From: Bacillota bacterium
GTDB lineage: Bacteria; Bacillota; Clostridia; Clostridiales; Clostridiaceae
Assembly: GCA_021781655.1 (NCBI GenBank)
Contig: JAJXWJ010000001.1
Location: 54,252 to 118,251 of the forward strand
Direction of reading: 5' to 3'
Length of the DNA stretch: 64,000 bases
Shown: positions 46,515-54,935 of the stretch, piece after piece
How the letters are laid out: every line of letters begins with the position of its first letter
Numbering within the stretch: position 1 is the first letter of the stretch
The notes under the pieces: generated by a model
Seen by the model: only the letters and a program-made list of their open reading frames with translations
Database searches by the model: none
Told to the model about the DNA's origin: nothing
Translations under genes and position numbers: made by a program

Positions 46515-47507
46515 ATGTCAGAAGTAAAAAATTTAGATTCAAATAATCAAGAAAAAAAGAGCTTTTATTCTACATTTAATGAAATCATGAATAAGCCTTT
46601 TACGCACACTATTCTACCAGTGATTGGACTTGTGATTGTAGTTATGTTGTTTGCAATATTGACAGGTGGTAAAATCATTGAACCTTTTAACGTTGAACTA
46701 TTGCTCAACCAGACCTATGTTCTCATGATAGCATCTTCTGGTGTTTTACTAGTTATGACAATGGGTTCCCTAGACTTTTCTCAAGGCTCAATGCTTGCCA
46801 TCGCATCTATTGTTGTTTGCTATTTGTCTAATTACAACCTCATTTTAGCGATTATAGGAGGTATTATTACAGGAGCTGCTATCGGTGCTATTAATGGTTT
46901 CTTTCTTGTGAAACGGAAAATAATGTCCTTCATCGTAACCATTTGTTCAATGTTCTTATTTCGTGGCGTTTGTGCATATCTTACTACTAATTCACCAGTT
47001 TATGCCAATGGAAATATTTATAAATTAAATACGATGCCATTAGAATTAGCCTTAACAGTTATTGTTTTGTTAATTGTGTTCATACTTTTCAATTTCACAA
47101 AGGTTGGAATAAACATTAAAGCAATCGGTGCAGGAGAAACAGGAGCTAGATTTGCTGGAATAAAAGTTGGTAAAACTAAATGGTTGATATATATACTTGC
47201 TGGAGCAATTACTGGGTTTGCTGCATTTATAAACGTAATCAAAGTCGGTTCGGTTACTTCTACTAGTGGTAATATGATGGAAACTCAAATTATGATTGCA
47301 CTTGTTTTGGGCGGTTTGCCTATCTCTGGTGGCGCAAAGGTACGTTTCATTAATGTTATTTGTGGTGTTTTGACCTACAAAATTTTGTCAACTGGTCTTG
47401 TTATGATGGGATTTACTACCGAGATGCAACAGCTAATAGAGGGTATTGTATTTTTAATTGTTGTTGTACTCTTTAGTGATAGAAAGTCACTTCAAGTAAT
47501 CAAATAA
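46515..47507 (+). CDS. Sugar ABC transporter permease 2 (RbsC family)
   Basis: Second membrane subunit of 330 residues, RbsC-like (GSLDFSQGSMLAIASIVV, AAIGAINGFFLVKRKIMSFIVTI, AIGAGETGARFAGIKVGKTK). A hydrophilic N-terminal extension of about 25 residues precedes the first helix. The ATG at 46515 follows AGGGGGG with normal spacing; the GTG at 46506 lies in that site. Last gene of the operon. Confidence 0.88.
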   Translation: MSEVKNLDSNNQEKKSFYSTFNEIMNKPFTHTILPVIGLVIVVMLFAILTGGKIIEPFNVELLLNQTYVLMIASSGVLLVMTMGSLDFSQGSMLAIASIVVCYLSNYNLILAIIGGIITGAAIGAINGFFLVKRKIMSFIVTICSMFLFRGVCAYLTTNSPVYANGNIYKLNTMPLELALTVIVLLIVFILFNFTKVGINIKAIGAGETGARFAGIKVGKTKWLIYILAGAITGFAAFINVIKVGSVTSTSGNMMETQIMIALVLGGLPISGGAKVRFINVICGVLTYKILSTGLVMMGFTTEMQQLIEGIVFLIVVVLFSDRKSLQVIK

Positions 47508-47540
47508 CCATATTAAATTTTTCCCCATTCGTTCCATTGT

Positions 47541-47592
47541 AAAAAATAATCTTCAAACTTAGAAAAACAATAAGTTTGGAGATTATTTTTTT
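47541..47592 (+). terminator. Intrinsic terminator of the importer operon
   Basis: Twenty-base arms at 47541-47560 and 47572-47591 pair almost perfectly (one G-U), ending in seven T. Confidence 0.85.
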
Positions 47593-47656
47593 AGTTTGGG
47601 AAATAATAACAAATTGTTTGCATAAAACAACTTGTTATAAAATTCGAATTATTATT

Positions 47657-47676
47657 AATACTATATTTATAGTATT
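47657..47676. promoter_or_regulatory. Palindrome upstream of the SDR gene
   Basis: A perfect 20-base palindrome with arms AATACTATA and TATAGTATT around TT. It may be an operator; no cognate regulator is adjacent. Confidence 0.4.
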
Positions 47677-47729
47677 GAAAGGTGATTGCCAATTAAAATG
47701 ATTGCAAAATAGAAAGGATGATTTTACAG

Positions 47730-48584
47730 ATGTTAGATACAATAAATTTTCCTAAAAGCGTTCCGGCAGAAACTCAAGAAAAACAGCCTGGTTTGGAAAA
47801 ACTCATGAATTCAAAACCTATTTGTGACGATCCTACTTATAATGGAAGTGGAAAATTAAAAGACAAAGTAGCGATAATAACTGGAGGGGATAGTGGAATC
47901 GGAAAAGCCGTAGCTATTGCATATGCCAAGGAGGGTGCGAAAACTGCTATAATATATAAAGATGAGCATGAAGATGCAACAGATACTAAAAAAATTATAG
48001 AAAGTTATGGCGGAGATTGTTTCTTACTTTATGGTGATATTGGAGAAGAAGCTTTTTGTAAAGAAGCTGTTAGAAAAGTTATTAGAAACTATCAAAAGAT
48101 AGATGTTTTGGTGAATAATGCTGGCGAGCAACATACACAAGATAGTATAGAAAATATAAGCAAAGAGCAGCTTCTGAGCACCTTTAAAACTAATATATTT
48201 TCAATGTTTTATTTAACAAAGTACTGCTCTGCTTTTTTTAAAAAAGGTAGTGCAATTATAAATACAACCTCAATAACTGCTTATAAGGGAAACAAAACAT
48301 TAATTGATTATTCAGCAAGTAAAGGAGCTATAGTTTCTTTTACAAGATCTTTAGCTTTATCTATGGCAGATAGAAATATAAGAGTAAACGCAGTTGCACC
48401 AGGACCTGTTTGGACACCACTTATTCCAGCATCTTTTTCTTTAGACAAGATTGGAGCATTTGGTTCTAAAACCTCATTTGGAAGACCAGGCCAGCCAGTA
48501 GAGCTTGCGCCTTGTTATGTATTTTTAGGTTGCAATGATTCTTCATATATTTCTGGAGAAGTTATCCATATTAATGGAGGTTGA
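47730..48584 (+). CDS. Short-chain dehydrogenase/reductase (YhdF / general stress protein 39 type)
   Basis: NAD(P)-dependent oxidoreductase of 284 residues. A 45-residue N-terminal extension precedes the Rossmann motif TGGDSGIGKAVA; NNAGEQ and the catalytic Ser...YSASK pair follow, and VAPGPVWTPLIP is typical of the YhdF/YghA group often annotated glucose dehydrogenase or general stress protein. The substrate is unknown. The ATG at 47730 is 12 bases from AAAGGA; the ATG at 47718 touches it. A perfect 20-base palindrome lies at 47657-47676 in its upstream region. Confidence 0.86.
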   Translation: MLDTINFPKSVPAETQEKQPGLEKLMNSKPICDDPTYNGSGKLKDKVAIITGGDSGIGKAVAIAYAKEGAKTAIIYKDEHEDATDTKKIIESYGGDCFLLYGDIGEEAFCKEAVRKVIRNYQKIDVLVNNAGEQHTQDSIENISKEQLLSTFKTNIFSMFYLTKYCSAFFKKGSAIINTTSITAYKGNKTLIDYSASKGAIVSFTRSLALSMADRNIRVNAVAPGPVWTPLIPASFSLDKIGAFGSKTSFGRPGQPVELAPCYVFLGCNDSSYISGEVIHINGG

Positions 48585-48672
48585 AGCTGCTTCATAAAAA
48601 TAAAGACAAAATAGCAAATATCGTGATAAAAAATAAAGCGGTGGGTATACTAAGTTCATGAGGTGAAATAAC

Positions 48673-49338
48673 ATGGATAAAATGATAAGTATATCTAAAG
48701 CAGCAAAAATATTAGGAGTAACAACAAGAACACTAAAAAGATGGGATGAAACAGGAGTATTGAAAGTATATAGAACAATAGGGAATCATAGAAGATATAA
48801 AAAGTCAGATGTTGAAGCTTTATTTGGATTAAATGATGAAAAAGAATCTTCAGAAGAAAAAGCATTTATATATGTAAGAGTATCAACAAAAAAGCAGACT
48901 GAAAGTGGTAATTTGGAACGCCAAAAGAAAAGATTAATAGCTTATTGTAAAGAAAAGAACTATACTATTAGCAGCATTTATGAAGAAACAGCCAGTGGGT
49001 TAAATGATTCACGAAAAGAACTAATAAAAATGTTTAGGCAACTAAATGAAGTTGACACAATAGTGATTGAATACACAGATAGACTTGCAAGGTTTGGGTA
49101 TAAATATTTAGAGGAATTTGCCAAATCTTATGGTGTAAGAGTAGAAGCAGTAGAGCAAAAAGAGAAATTAGAGACTAATGAAGAAATGGTAAAAGATTTA
49201 GTTAGTATAGTAACTTGTTTTTCAGCTAGACTTTATGGTGAAAGAGGTGGAAAAAAGATAAGGAAAGCACTTAAAGAATTAGAAACAGAAAGGCAGGCTG
49301 AAAAAAATGAAAGTTACAATAAAAGCAATGCTAATTGA
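48673..49338 (+). CDS. tnpA: IS607-family serine recombinase TnpA
   Basis: Transposase of 221 residues. The N-terminal MerR-like helix-turn-helix (SISKAAKILGVTTRTLKRWD, then NHRRYKKSDVEAL) precedes the serine-recombinase domain, with nucleophile Ser71 in YVRVSTKKQ and the DRLARFGYKYLEEFA segment carrying active-site arginines. This N-terminal-binding, C-terminal-catalytic order is typical of IS607. GAGGTG lies 8 bases before the ATG. The frame is intact, so it could still act. It overlaps the tnpB remnant. Confidence 0.93.
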   Translation: MDKMISISKAAKILGVTTRTLKRWDETGVLKVYRTIGNHRRYKKSDVEALFGLNDEKESSEEKAFIYVRVSTKKQTESGNLERQKKRLIAYCKEKNYTISSIYEETASGLNDSRKELIKMFRQLNEVDTIVIEYTDRLARFGYKYLEEFAKSYGVRVEAVEQKEKLETNEEMVKDLVSIVTCFSARLYGERGGKKIRKALKELETERQAEKNESYNKSNAN

Positions 49339-49360
49339 AGTTTCAGAAGAACAAAAATAA
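49307..49360 (+). pseudogene. tnpB: TnpB N-terminal remnant
   Basis: ATG at 49307, inside the end of tnpA in the usual IS607 overlap, reads MKVTIKAMLIEVSEEQK and then meets TAA. The same frame continues VMIRLMQQ before losing resemblance to TnpB and meeting a TGA near 49408. The RuvC nuclease part is absent, so this is a nonsense-truncated and deleted tnpB. Confidence 0.65.
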
Positions 49361-49611
49361 GTCATGATTAGATTAATGCAACAGCCATTTTTGATTGAAT
49401 TTCTGTGAAAAAAATAATAATAGAATTGTTTAAATCAAGTATTTCTACAATTATAAAACTTTGAAATTTAAAATTTTATACAAATCCAAATAAAAAAGAA
49501 GGATTTTGCTCCCCTAATGGCGAAATAAATATTCGTAAAATACAAATTTGACGAAACTGGATGCAAGTTTAGTCCTTTTTACACAAAAAATGATTTTGGA
49601 GGTAAGCTAAT

Positions 49612-50604
49612 ATGAATTACAACATTCAAACCCTATTTGATTCAAAGGTACCAAGAGAGGTAAATGACTTTCTTAATTATTTGGGAACAATTAAAGGTAA
49701 ATCAAAAAATACGATTTATAATTATAAAATTGAACTTTCTTTGTTTTTTAAATATTTATTACTGGCTAAAGGAAAAGTTGATCCGAAAACTGAATTTGAC
49801 GAAATTGATATCAGTTCTATTGATGATGAATTTATAAGAAATATTTCTTTGTCAGATTTATACAGATTTATCGCCTTTGCGGAAAATTTTAGAAATAATA
49901 GCAATTATGCACGAGCTCGTAAAGTTGCAACTTTAAAATCTTTCTTTAAATATTTATTTACTAAAGCTAAAATAATTTCTTATAATCCTACGCTAGAGTT
50001 AGAATCTCCTAAAATACATAGTAGGAATCCTGTATATTTGACCCTTAGCGAGAGCAAAAGTTTATTAAATGCTGTTGAAGGTGCAAATAAAGAACGTGAT
50101 TATTGCATATTAATTTTATTTTTAAACTGTGGAATGAGACTTTCTGAACTTGTTGGAATAAACCTTTCTAAATTTAGAGATGATACTTTGTCTATTATAG
50201 GTAAAGGAAACAAAGAAAGAACTGTATATTTGAATGAAATATGTATACAAGCTATAAAAAATTATTTACCTATTAGAAATAGTCAACTTTCAAAGGTAAA
50301 AGCTTCTGAAGATTTAGATGCACTCTTTTTAAGTAGACATAAAAAGAGAATTGATAAAAGAACGGTAGAAATTTTAGTTAAGAAATATATAAAAAAAGCA
50401 GATCTAGATAGTAATAAATATACACCTCATAAGCTTAGGCACACAGCTGCAACGTTAATGTATAAATACGGTGATGTAGATATAAGAAGTCTTCAACAAA
50501 TTTTAGGTCATGAAAATGTTTCTACAACTCAAATTTATACTCATGTTGATGATGAAAAATTAAGACGAGCTGTTAAATCAAATCCATTAAACGATTTTGA
50601 ATAG
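49612..50604 (+). CDS. Tyrosine recombinase (XerC/XerD-like)
   Basis: Site-specific recombinase of 330 residues. An N-terminal SAM-like core-binding domain (about residues 14-125) is followed by the catalytic domain with the full set: Arg176 (CGMRLSEL), His273 and Arg276 (HKLRHTAA), His300 (LGHENV) and nucleophile Tyr309 (TTQIYTHV). It resembles the housekeeping clostridial XerC-like protein more than an integrase. TTGGAGG precedes the ATG. It sits just after the IS607 remnant but does not look part of it. Dimer resolution at dif is inferred. Confidence 0.9.
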   Translation: MNYNIQTLFDSKVPREVNDFLNYLGTIKGKSKNTIYNYKIELSLFFKYLLLAKGKVDPKTEFDEIDISSIDDEFIRNISLSDLYRFIAFAENFRNNSNYARARKVATLKSFFKYLFTKAKIISYNPTLELESPKIHSRNPVYLTLSESKSLLNAVEGANKERDYCILILFLNCGMRLSELVGINLSKFRDDTLSIIGKGNKERTVYLNEICIQAIKNYLPIRNSQLSKVKASEDLDALFLSRHKKRIDKRTVEILVKKYIKKADLDSNKYTPHKLRHTAATLMYKYGDVDIRSLQQILGHENVSTTQIYTHVDDEKLRRAVKSNPLNDFE

Positions 50605-50607
50605 AAG

Positions 50608-50637
50608 AAACCGCTACATTTGGTAGCGGTTTTATTT
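50608..50637. terminator. Intrinsic terminator after the recombinase gene
   Basis: Perfect ten-base stem AAACCGCTAC (50608-50617) and GTAGCGGTTT (50623-50632) with TTTATTTTAT following. It is just before the convergent Cys-rich gene and may serve both. Confidence 0.85.
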
Positions 50638-50644
50638 TATAAAT

Positions 50645-51064
50645 TTAGTGCGACTTCCCTCTTTTAATCACATAAAAACCTGGTGCTTTTTCTTCGATAA
50701 GTTTACTTTTCATTTCTTCGTCTTCTAATAATTCGTTTAATCCATCTATATCATCTATAAGTTCTAAATCAAATGGCAATTCATCGTCCTTTGTACTTTC
50801 ATAATCATCATCATAATCATTTAAAAACTGAGATTCTTCTTCAAAATCCTCGTCTTCAAGATTATCTTCTTCGGATTGAAATTTTATTATTTCAGTTTCA
50901 TCCTCTATTATTTTATCTATAAATACTGATTTAGAATCGTAGCCTTCAATATCCAAGCATTTTCCACAGTTATCACATATTTTATTTTTATCTAAATCAC
51001 AAATATCGCAATCTCCGCAGTTTGTACAAACAGTATCCTCTTTAAAAATGCAATTTTTACTCAT
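50645..51064 (-). CDS. Cys-rich, highly acidic small protein of unknown function
   Basis: I do not recognise a function. The 139-residue protein has eight cysteines within its first 36 residues in the pattern C-X7-C-X2-C-X2-C-X2-C-X7-C-X2-C-X2-C (residues 5 to 36). This gives two CXXCXXC groups able to bind zinc or an iron-sulfur cluster. From about residue 54 to 120 it is dominated by Asp and Glu, and it ends in a short basic tail (YVIKRGKSH). There is no signal peptide or membrane segment. AGG lies upstream of the ATG. It stands alone between two terminators. Confidence 0.8.
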   Translation of the reverse strand: MSKNCIFKEDTVCTNCGDCDICDLDKNKICDNCGKCLDIEGYDSKSVFIDKIIEDETEIIKFQSEEDNLEDEDFEEESQFLNDYDDDYESTKDDELPFDLELIDDIDGLNELLEDEEMKSKLIEEKAPGFYVIKRGKSH

Positions 51065-51115
51065 TTATTATTAACCTCACTTTTTCTAAGCATGAAGATT
51101 ATTATAGCAGAATTA

Positions 51116-51148
51116 AAAAGTAATAGCAATATTGTTGCTATTACTTTT
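51116..51148 (-). terminator. Intrinsic terminator of cfa
   Basis: Perfect fourteen-base stem AAAAGTAATAGCAA (51116-51129) and TTGCTATTACTTTT (51135-51148). The T-run is on the minus strand, downstream of cfa. Confidence 0.85.
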
Positions 51149-51181
51149 GAGTAGTTTACATAATAAATATTATGAAAAGAA
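51149..51181. repeat. Second copy of the GAGTAGTTTACATAATA repeat
   Basis: The first 17 bases equal those at 6641-6657 and the next 16 are similar, including an ATTATG-AAAGA stretch. It lies between the cfa stop codon and its terminator. Confidence 0.5.
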
Positions 51182-51187
51182 GATGGA

Positions 51188-52426
51188 TTAAAGCATATAT
51201 TCACGAGTTAGCGGAATGTTGAAGCCACCTTTTTTAGTTGATTTAGTTAGTAGCACTTGGTAAACAGAAATAAAACCTAGATGAAAATTAATTGCACATC
51301 CAGTCATATATAAAAGCCATGTTCTATATATCTTTTCTGAGGAAAATTTTATAGCTTCATCTTTATTTGCTTGCAAGTTTAAAACCCAATGACTTAATGT
51401 TTTAAAGTAATGTTCTCTAAGGCATTCAACATCACAAACTTCATAATCTGTATCTTCCATTACATCTAAAACACCACTTATAGTATGTAATTCTCCTCCT
51501 GGAAAAATGTATTTATCTATAAAGTCGGCTTCTTCGCTGGAGATTATTGCATTTTTAGTATGTGTTATGCCATGATTTAAAAATAGTCCATCTTCTTTAA
51601 GAAGTCTATTCATTATTTTAAAATATTTTGGTAGATTTTTTATTCCTACATGTTCAAACATTCCAATACTAACTATTTTGTCGTATACTCCAGTTCCTTT
51701 TAAATCTCTATAATCTTTTAATTCAACGGTAACCTTAACTTCTAAATGCTCTTCTTTTATTCTTTCCCTCACATATTTATACTGTTCTTCACTTAAAGTT
51801 ATTCCATGTGATGTTACTCCGTAATTTTTAGCAGCCCATATTATCATGGAGCCCCAACCACAACCTACATCTAATAAATTTTCACCTGGTTTTAGTCTAA
51901 GTTTTTTACATATATGATCGATTTTATTTTCTTGAGCTCTAGTTAAATCTTCTTCTTGGGTTTTAAAGTAGGCACATGAATATACCATGCTTGAACCTAG
52001 AAATAATTTATAGAAATCGTTAGAAATGTCGTAATGATGAGAAATGTTTTCTTTGTCTTTTTCCTTGGTATGCTTATTTTTTATTGGAAGTGATGATGTT
52101 TTTAGTAATAAGGTTATTTTATCTTTGTTTGAAATGTCTAAATTTTGCAATTCATCCTTTAAGCTGAGGGCTTTAAATATATTTCCTTCTATATCAAAGC
52201 TCTTATCCATAAAAGCTTCGGCAAATGTTAGACTAGTAGGATTAGAAATTATTTTTTTAAAACTTTCCTTGTCGTTAAATTTTAATATAAATTCTGGTTT
52301 CTCTGTATAAGTAATTGACTCACCATTCCAAAATTCAATATTAAAGTTTTTTTTAGTTTGCCTAAATATTTTTTCAATAGTAAAAATAAGTTCTTCATCT
52401 TTTTTATTTAGCTGTTTAGCGCACAT
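51188..52426 (-). CDS. cfa: Cyclopropane-fatty-acyl-phospholipid synthase
   Basis: Methylenates unsaturated acyl chains of membrane lipids with S-adenosylmethionine. The 412-residue protein has an N-terminal lipid-interacting region and a C-terminal methyltransferase domain with the SAM motif LLDVGCGWGSMI. Family segments YSCAYF, SIGMFEHVG and YIFPGGELHT are intact. AGGAGGT precedes the ATG. It has its own promoter overlapped by a large dyad. It is separated from the upstream che operon by 134 bases. Confidence 0.94.
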   Translation of the reverse strand: MCAKQLNKKDEELIFTIEKIFRQTKKNFNIEFWNGESITYTEKPEFILKFNDKESFKKIISNPTSLTFAEAFMDKSFDIEGNIFKALSLKDELQNLDISNKDKITLLLKTSSLPIKNKHTKEKDKENISHHYDISNDFYKLFLGSSMVYSCAYFKTQEEDLTRAQENKIDHICKKLRLKPGENLLDVGCGWGSMIIWAAKNYGVTSHGITLSEEQYKYVRERIKEEHLEVKVTVELKDYRDLKGTGVYDKIVSIGMFEHVGIKNLPKYFKIMNRLLKEDGLFLNHGITHTKNAIISSEEADFIDKYIFPGGELHTISGVLDVMEDTDYEVCDVECLREHYFKTLSHWVLNLQANKDEAIKFSSEKIYRTWLLYMTGCAINFHLGFISVYQVLLTKSTKKGGFNIPLTREYML

Positions 52427-52461
52427 AATGACATTACCTCCTAAATTGTAATAATAAGAAA

Positions 52462-52525
52462 ATTGTAAACACTATAACTTTATTACTATTAATTATATTA
52501 TAGTATTTACAATTTTTAAGTTCAA
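52462..52525 (-). promoter_or_regulatory. cfa promoter overlapped by a 16-base inverted repeat
   Basis: On the minus strand TTGAAC (52525-52520) and TATAAT (52502-52497) are 17 bases apart. Arms ATTGTAAACACTATAA (52462-52477) and TTATAGTATTTACAAT (52498-52513) match at 15 of 16 positions and overlap the -10 and the start site. This looks like an operator or a leader hairpin; the regulator is unknown. Confidence 0.6.
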
Positions 52526-52560
52526 GTAAATTTTTAACAATTTTAACTTAAACAATTATG

Positions 52561-52965
52561 TTAATCTTTCTTTTTTTTAAAATTTAACTTTTCCATAACA
52601 GTAGTTAACTTCTTTGTATCAATTGGTTTGTTTGCATATGCTTCACAACCGCTATTAAAGGAACTTTGTACTAGTTCAACATCATTTAAGGCTGTAGTCA
52701 TAATAACTTTAGTTCTTGAATCACCTTCTATTTTTCTCTGTTTTTCGATTTCTCTAATGGTTTTTAATACTTTAACACCATCGACTTTAGGCATCATAAT
52801 ATCTAGGCAAATTAAGTCATAAGGTTCATTTTCATCTAAAGCCATCAAAAACGCATCTAAGGCCTCAATTCCATCAACAGTTATATCACAATCACCATAA
52901 TCAGACATAAATTTATTAATAAATTTTCTGCTAGATAAATCGTCTTCAACAATTAAAATTTTCAT
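52561..52965 (-). CDS. Single-domain response regulator
   Basis: A 134-residue CheY-like receiver with no output domain. The acidic pocket is Glu7-Asp8-Asp9 region VEDD, the phosphoacceptor is Asp55 (ICLDIMMP), with Thr94-Ala (MTTAL) and Lys in ANKPID. It ends in a lysine-rich tail (NFKKKKD). The start at 52965 is fixed by GGGAGGG. It is 26 bases after the hybrid kinase and is the last gene of the chemosensory operon, so the kinase is its likely donor. Confidence 0.88.
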   Translation of the reverse strand: MKILIVEDDLSSRKFINKFMSDYGDCDITVDGIEALDAFLMALDENEPYDLICLDIMMPKVDGVKVLKTIREIEKQRKIEGDSRTKVIMTTALNDVELVQSSFNSGCEAYANKPIDTKKLTTVMEKLNFKKKKD

Positions 52966-52990
52966 TTTAAACCCTCCCAAATACTTATGA

Positions 52991-54907
52991 TTATATTATA
53001 CTATAAATTTTATAAAAATTATTTTTAATATTTGTCATGTCTTTTTTTCTTGCACATAATTCGATTTTAAATGCTAAATTTTTTATTATCTTTAACTCTT
53101 TTTCTTCTGCAACCTCTTTAATTTGGTGTGCAAGTCTTTCGATTTCATAAAAAGATTCCCTTGAACTAAAATCTGACTGAACAAGCTCATTGATTAATTT
53201 CATATATTTAGTAAAGTAAATTTTAGTTTCATCATCTATTTCCATTTCTGAATTTTTAGGTTTGCTTCTTTCTAAGTATTCATATATAATGCCAGATTTA
53301 TCAGGTGGTATCTTTTCTGATACCCTTCTTAAAATTTCATTAAGTATATCTATATCAACTGGTTTTGAAATATATTCATCCATGCCTTCAGATAAAAACT
53401 TTTCTCTATCTCCTTTTAGAGCATAAGCGGTAATTGCTATTATTTGTACATGCTCACCTGTTTCAATTTCTTGTTGTCTAATGATTCTAACTGTTTCTTC
53501 TCCATCTAATTCTGGCATTTGAATATCCATTAAAATAATATCAAATTTTGTTTCTTTTAATATTCTTAAGGATTCATAGCCATTTGATGCAGTTTTTACT
53601 TGAGAATATCCAAGTAATTGAAGCATTCGTTTTATCACTACCTGGTTAACTCTGTTATCTTCTACTAGTAAAACCTTCATATTTTCAGCATTTGGATTTA
53701 GTATTAAATCTCCTTTTGGCTTTTCTTCAACATATCTAGTTTCTTGAAGCTGTAAGGAAAAATAAAATTTACTGCCTTCTCCCTTTCGACTAATAACTTT
53801 AATTTCCCCACCTAGTAAATTTACAAGTCCTTGAGATATGGCAAGTCCAAGACCAGTGCCTCCATATTTTCTAGTAATGGAACCATCTACTTGACTAAAA
53901 CTTTTAAACAAATATTTCATCTCATTTTCATCAATTCCTATGCCTGTATCTTCAACTTCAAATTTTAATTCATATAAATCATTTATATTTTTTATCTTTG
54001 TTACAGATAATGACACAATGCCTTTTTCTGTAAACTTCATTGCGTTAGACATAAGATTATTTAACACTTGGTTTATTCTATATTCATCGCCAACATATAG
54101 TTTTGGAATAGTATTATCTATTGTATATTTTAATTTTATTCCCTTTTGAGCTGCTGCCACAAAATGAGTATTGATTACTTTTTTTATTAAAGTATTAATA
54201 TCAAACTGAATATTATCAATTAGTACTCTATCCGCTTCAATTTTTGACAAGTCTAATATATCATTAATTAGTGATAATAAAGTATCGGCACAATTTTTAA
54301 CTATGTTTAAGTTCTCTTCTTGCTCGGAAGAAAGTTCTGTTCCTAGTGTTAAGGCAGTCATACCTATTATGCCATTAAGTGGCGTTCGTATTTCATGGCT
54401 CATGTTTGCTAAAAATTCGCTTTTAGCTTTGTTTGCAGTTTCAGCTGCTTCTTTGAGATTACGAAGTTTCATATTTGTATTTTTATATTCTGTAATATCT
54501 ATTATCCCTATAAGCATTTTTTTTTGCTCATTTTCAATTATAGGAGTTATATTTATTTTAAACCATTTTATTTCCTGCTTACCTTTATCATTAATAATAG
54601 TAAATTTCATTTCGACTGATTCACTTGGAAGCCATTTTGTTTTAGTTTCATATATAAGACTTCTAAGTGCACAACTAGAGCATCTAGCTCCTTTACCGCA
54701 CTTTTGTGGATCCAATATTGAATTAATACAAGAAAAGCTTTCTCCAATCATTATGTCAAAAACCTCTTCATAGGTTTTGTTAACCATGCTTAAAAAAAGT
54801 TTGTTTACATAGTTAACCTTTAAATTTTCGTTTATTATAATTATACTTATTGGCATAGAATCAATTAGTACTTGCATATTATCATTTTGAAACTCTAAGT
54901 TAACCAT
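52991..54907 (-). CDS. Hybrid sensor histidine kinase (PAS-HisKA-HATPase-REC-HPt-like)
   Basis: Cytoplasmic hybrid kinase of 638 residues with no membrane helix. A PAS domain (about 12-140) contains a cysteine cluster, Cys60, Cys70, Cys76 and Cys79 ([10 protein letters not shown]), which could bind a metal or Fe-S centre. His171 ([11 protein letters not shown]) is the phosphoacceptor; the ATPase domain has DTGIGI and [10 protein letters not shown]; Asp461 ([11 protein letters not shown]) is in the receiver. The last 100 residues resemble an HPt domain with His594 ([10 protein letters not shown]). The start follows AAGGA. It lies between cheB and a lone receiver, suggesting an internal phosphorelay. 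Confidence 0.88.
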   Translation of the reverse strand: MVNLEFQNDNMQVLIDSMPISIIIINENLKVNYVNKLFLSMVNKTYEEVFDIMIGESFSCINSILDPQKCGKGARCSSCALRSLIYETKTKWLPSESVEMKFTIINDKGKQEIKWFKINITPIIENEQKKMLIGIIDITEYKNTNMKLRNLKEAAETANKAKSEFLANMSHEIRTPLNGIIGMTALTLGTELSSEQEENLNIVKNCADTLLSLINDILDLSKIEADRVLIDNIQFDINTLIKKVINTHFVAAAQKGIKLKYTIDNTIPKLYVGDEYRINQVLNNLMSNAMKFTEKGIVSLSVTKIKNINDLYELKFEVEDTGIGIDENEMKYLFKSFSQVDGSITRKYGGTGLGLAISQGLVNLLGGEIKVISRKGEGSKFYFSLQLQETRYVEEKPKGDLILNPNAENMKVLLVEDNRVNQVVIKRMLQLLGYSQVKTASNGYESLRILKETKFDIILMDIQMPELDGEETVRIIRQQEIETGEHVQIIAITAYALKGDREKFLSEGMDEYISKPVDIDILNEILRRVSEKIPPDKSGIIYEYLERSKPKNSEMEIDDETKIYFTKYMKLINELVQSDFSSRESFYEIERLAHQIKEVAEEKELKIIKNLAFKIELCARKKDMTNIKNNFYKIYSII

Positions 54908-54935
54908 ATAAATCAATCCTTTTCTTATAGTCTTT

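Larger units (their letters stand above)
48673..49360 (+). mobile_element. IS607-family element, tnpB decayed
   Basis: A serine-recombinase tnpA is followed by only the first 17 codons of a tnpB-like frame, then a stop. Element ends are not defined by sequence because IS607 elements lack terminal inverted repeats and target duplications; the span given covers only the recognised genes. Confidence 0.7.

Noticed and set aside
49612..50604. Integrase of a genomic island
   Set aside because: The protein resembles a housekeeping XerC/D-like recombinase, and no attachment-site repeats, tRNA gene or phage genes flank it.
54303..54773. 156-codon frame opposite the hybrid kinase gene
   Set aside because: Hydrophobic shadow of PAS/HisKA coding sequence; no start signal.
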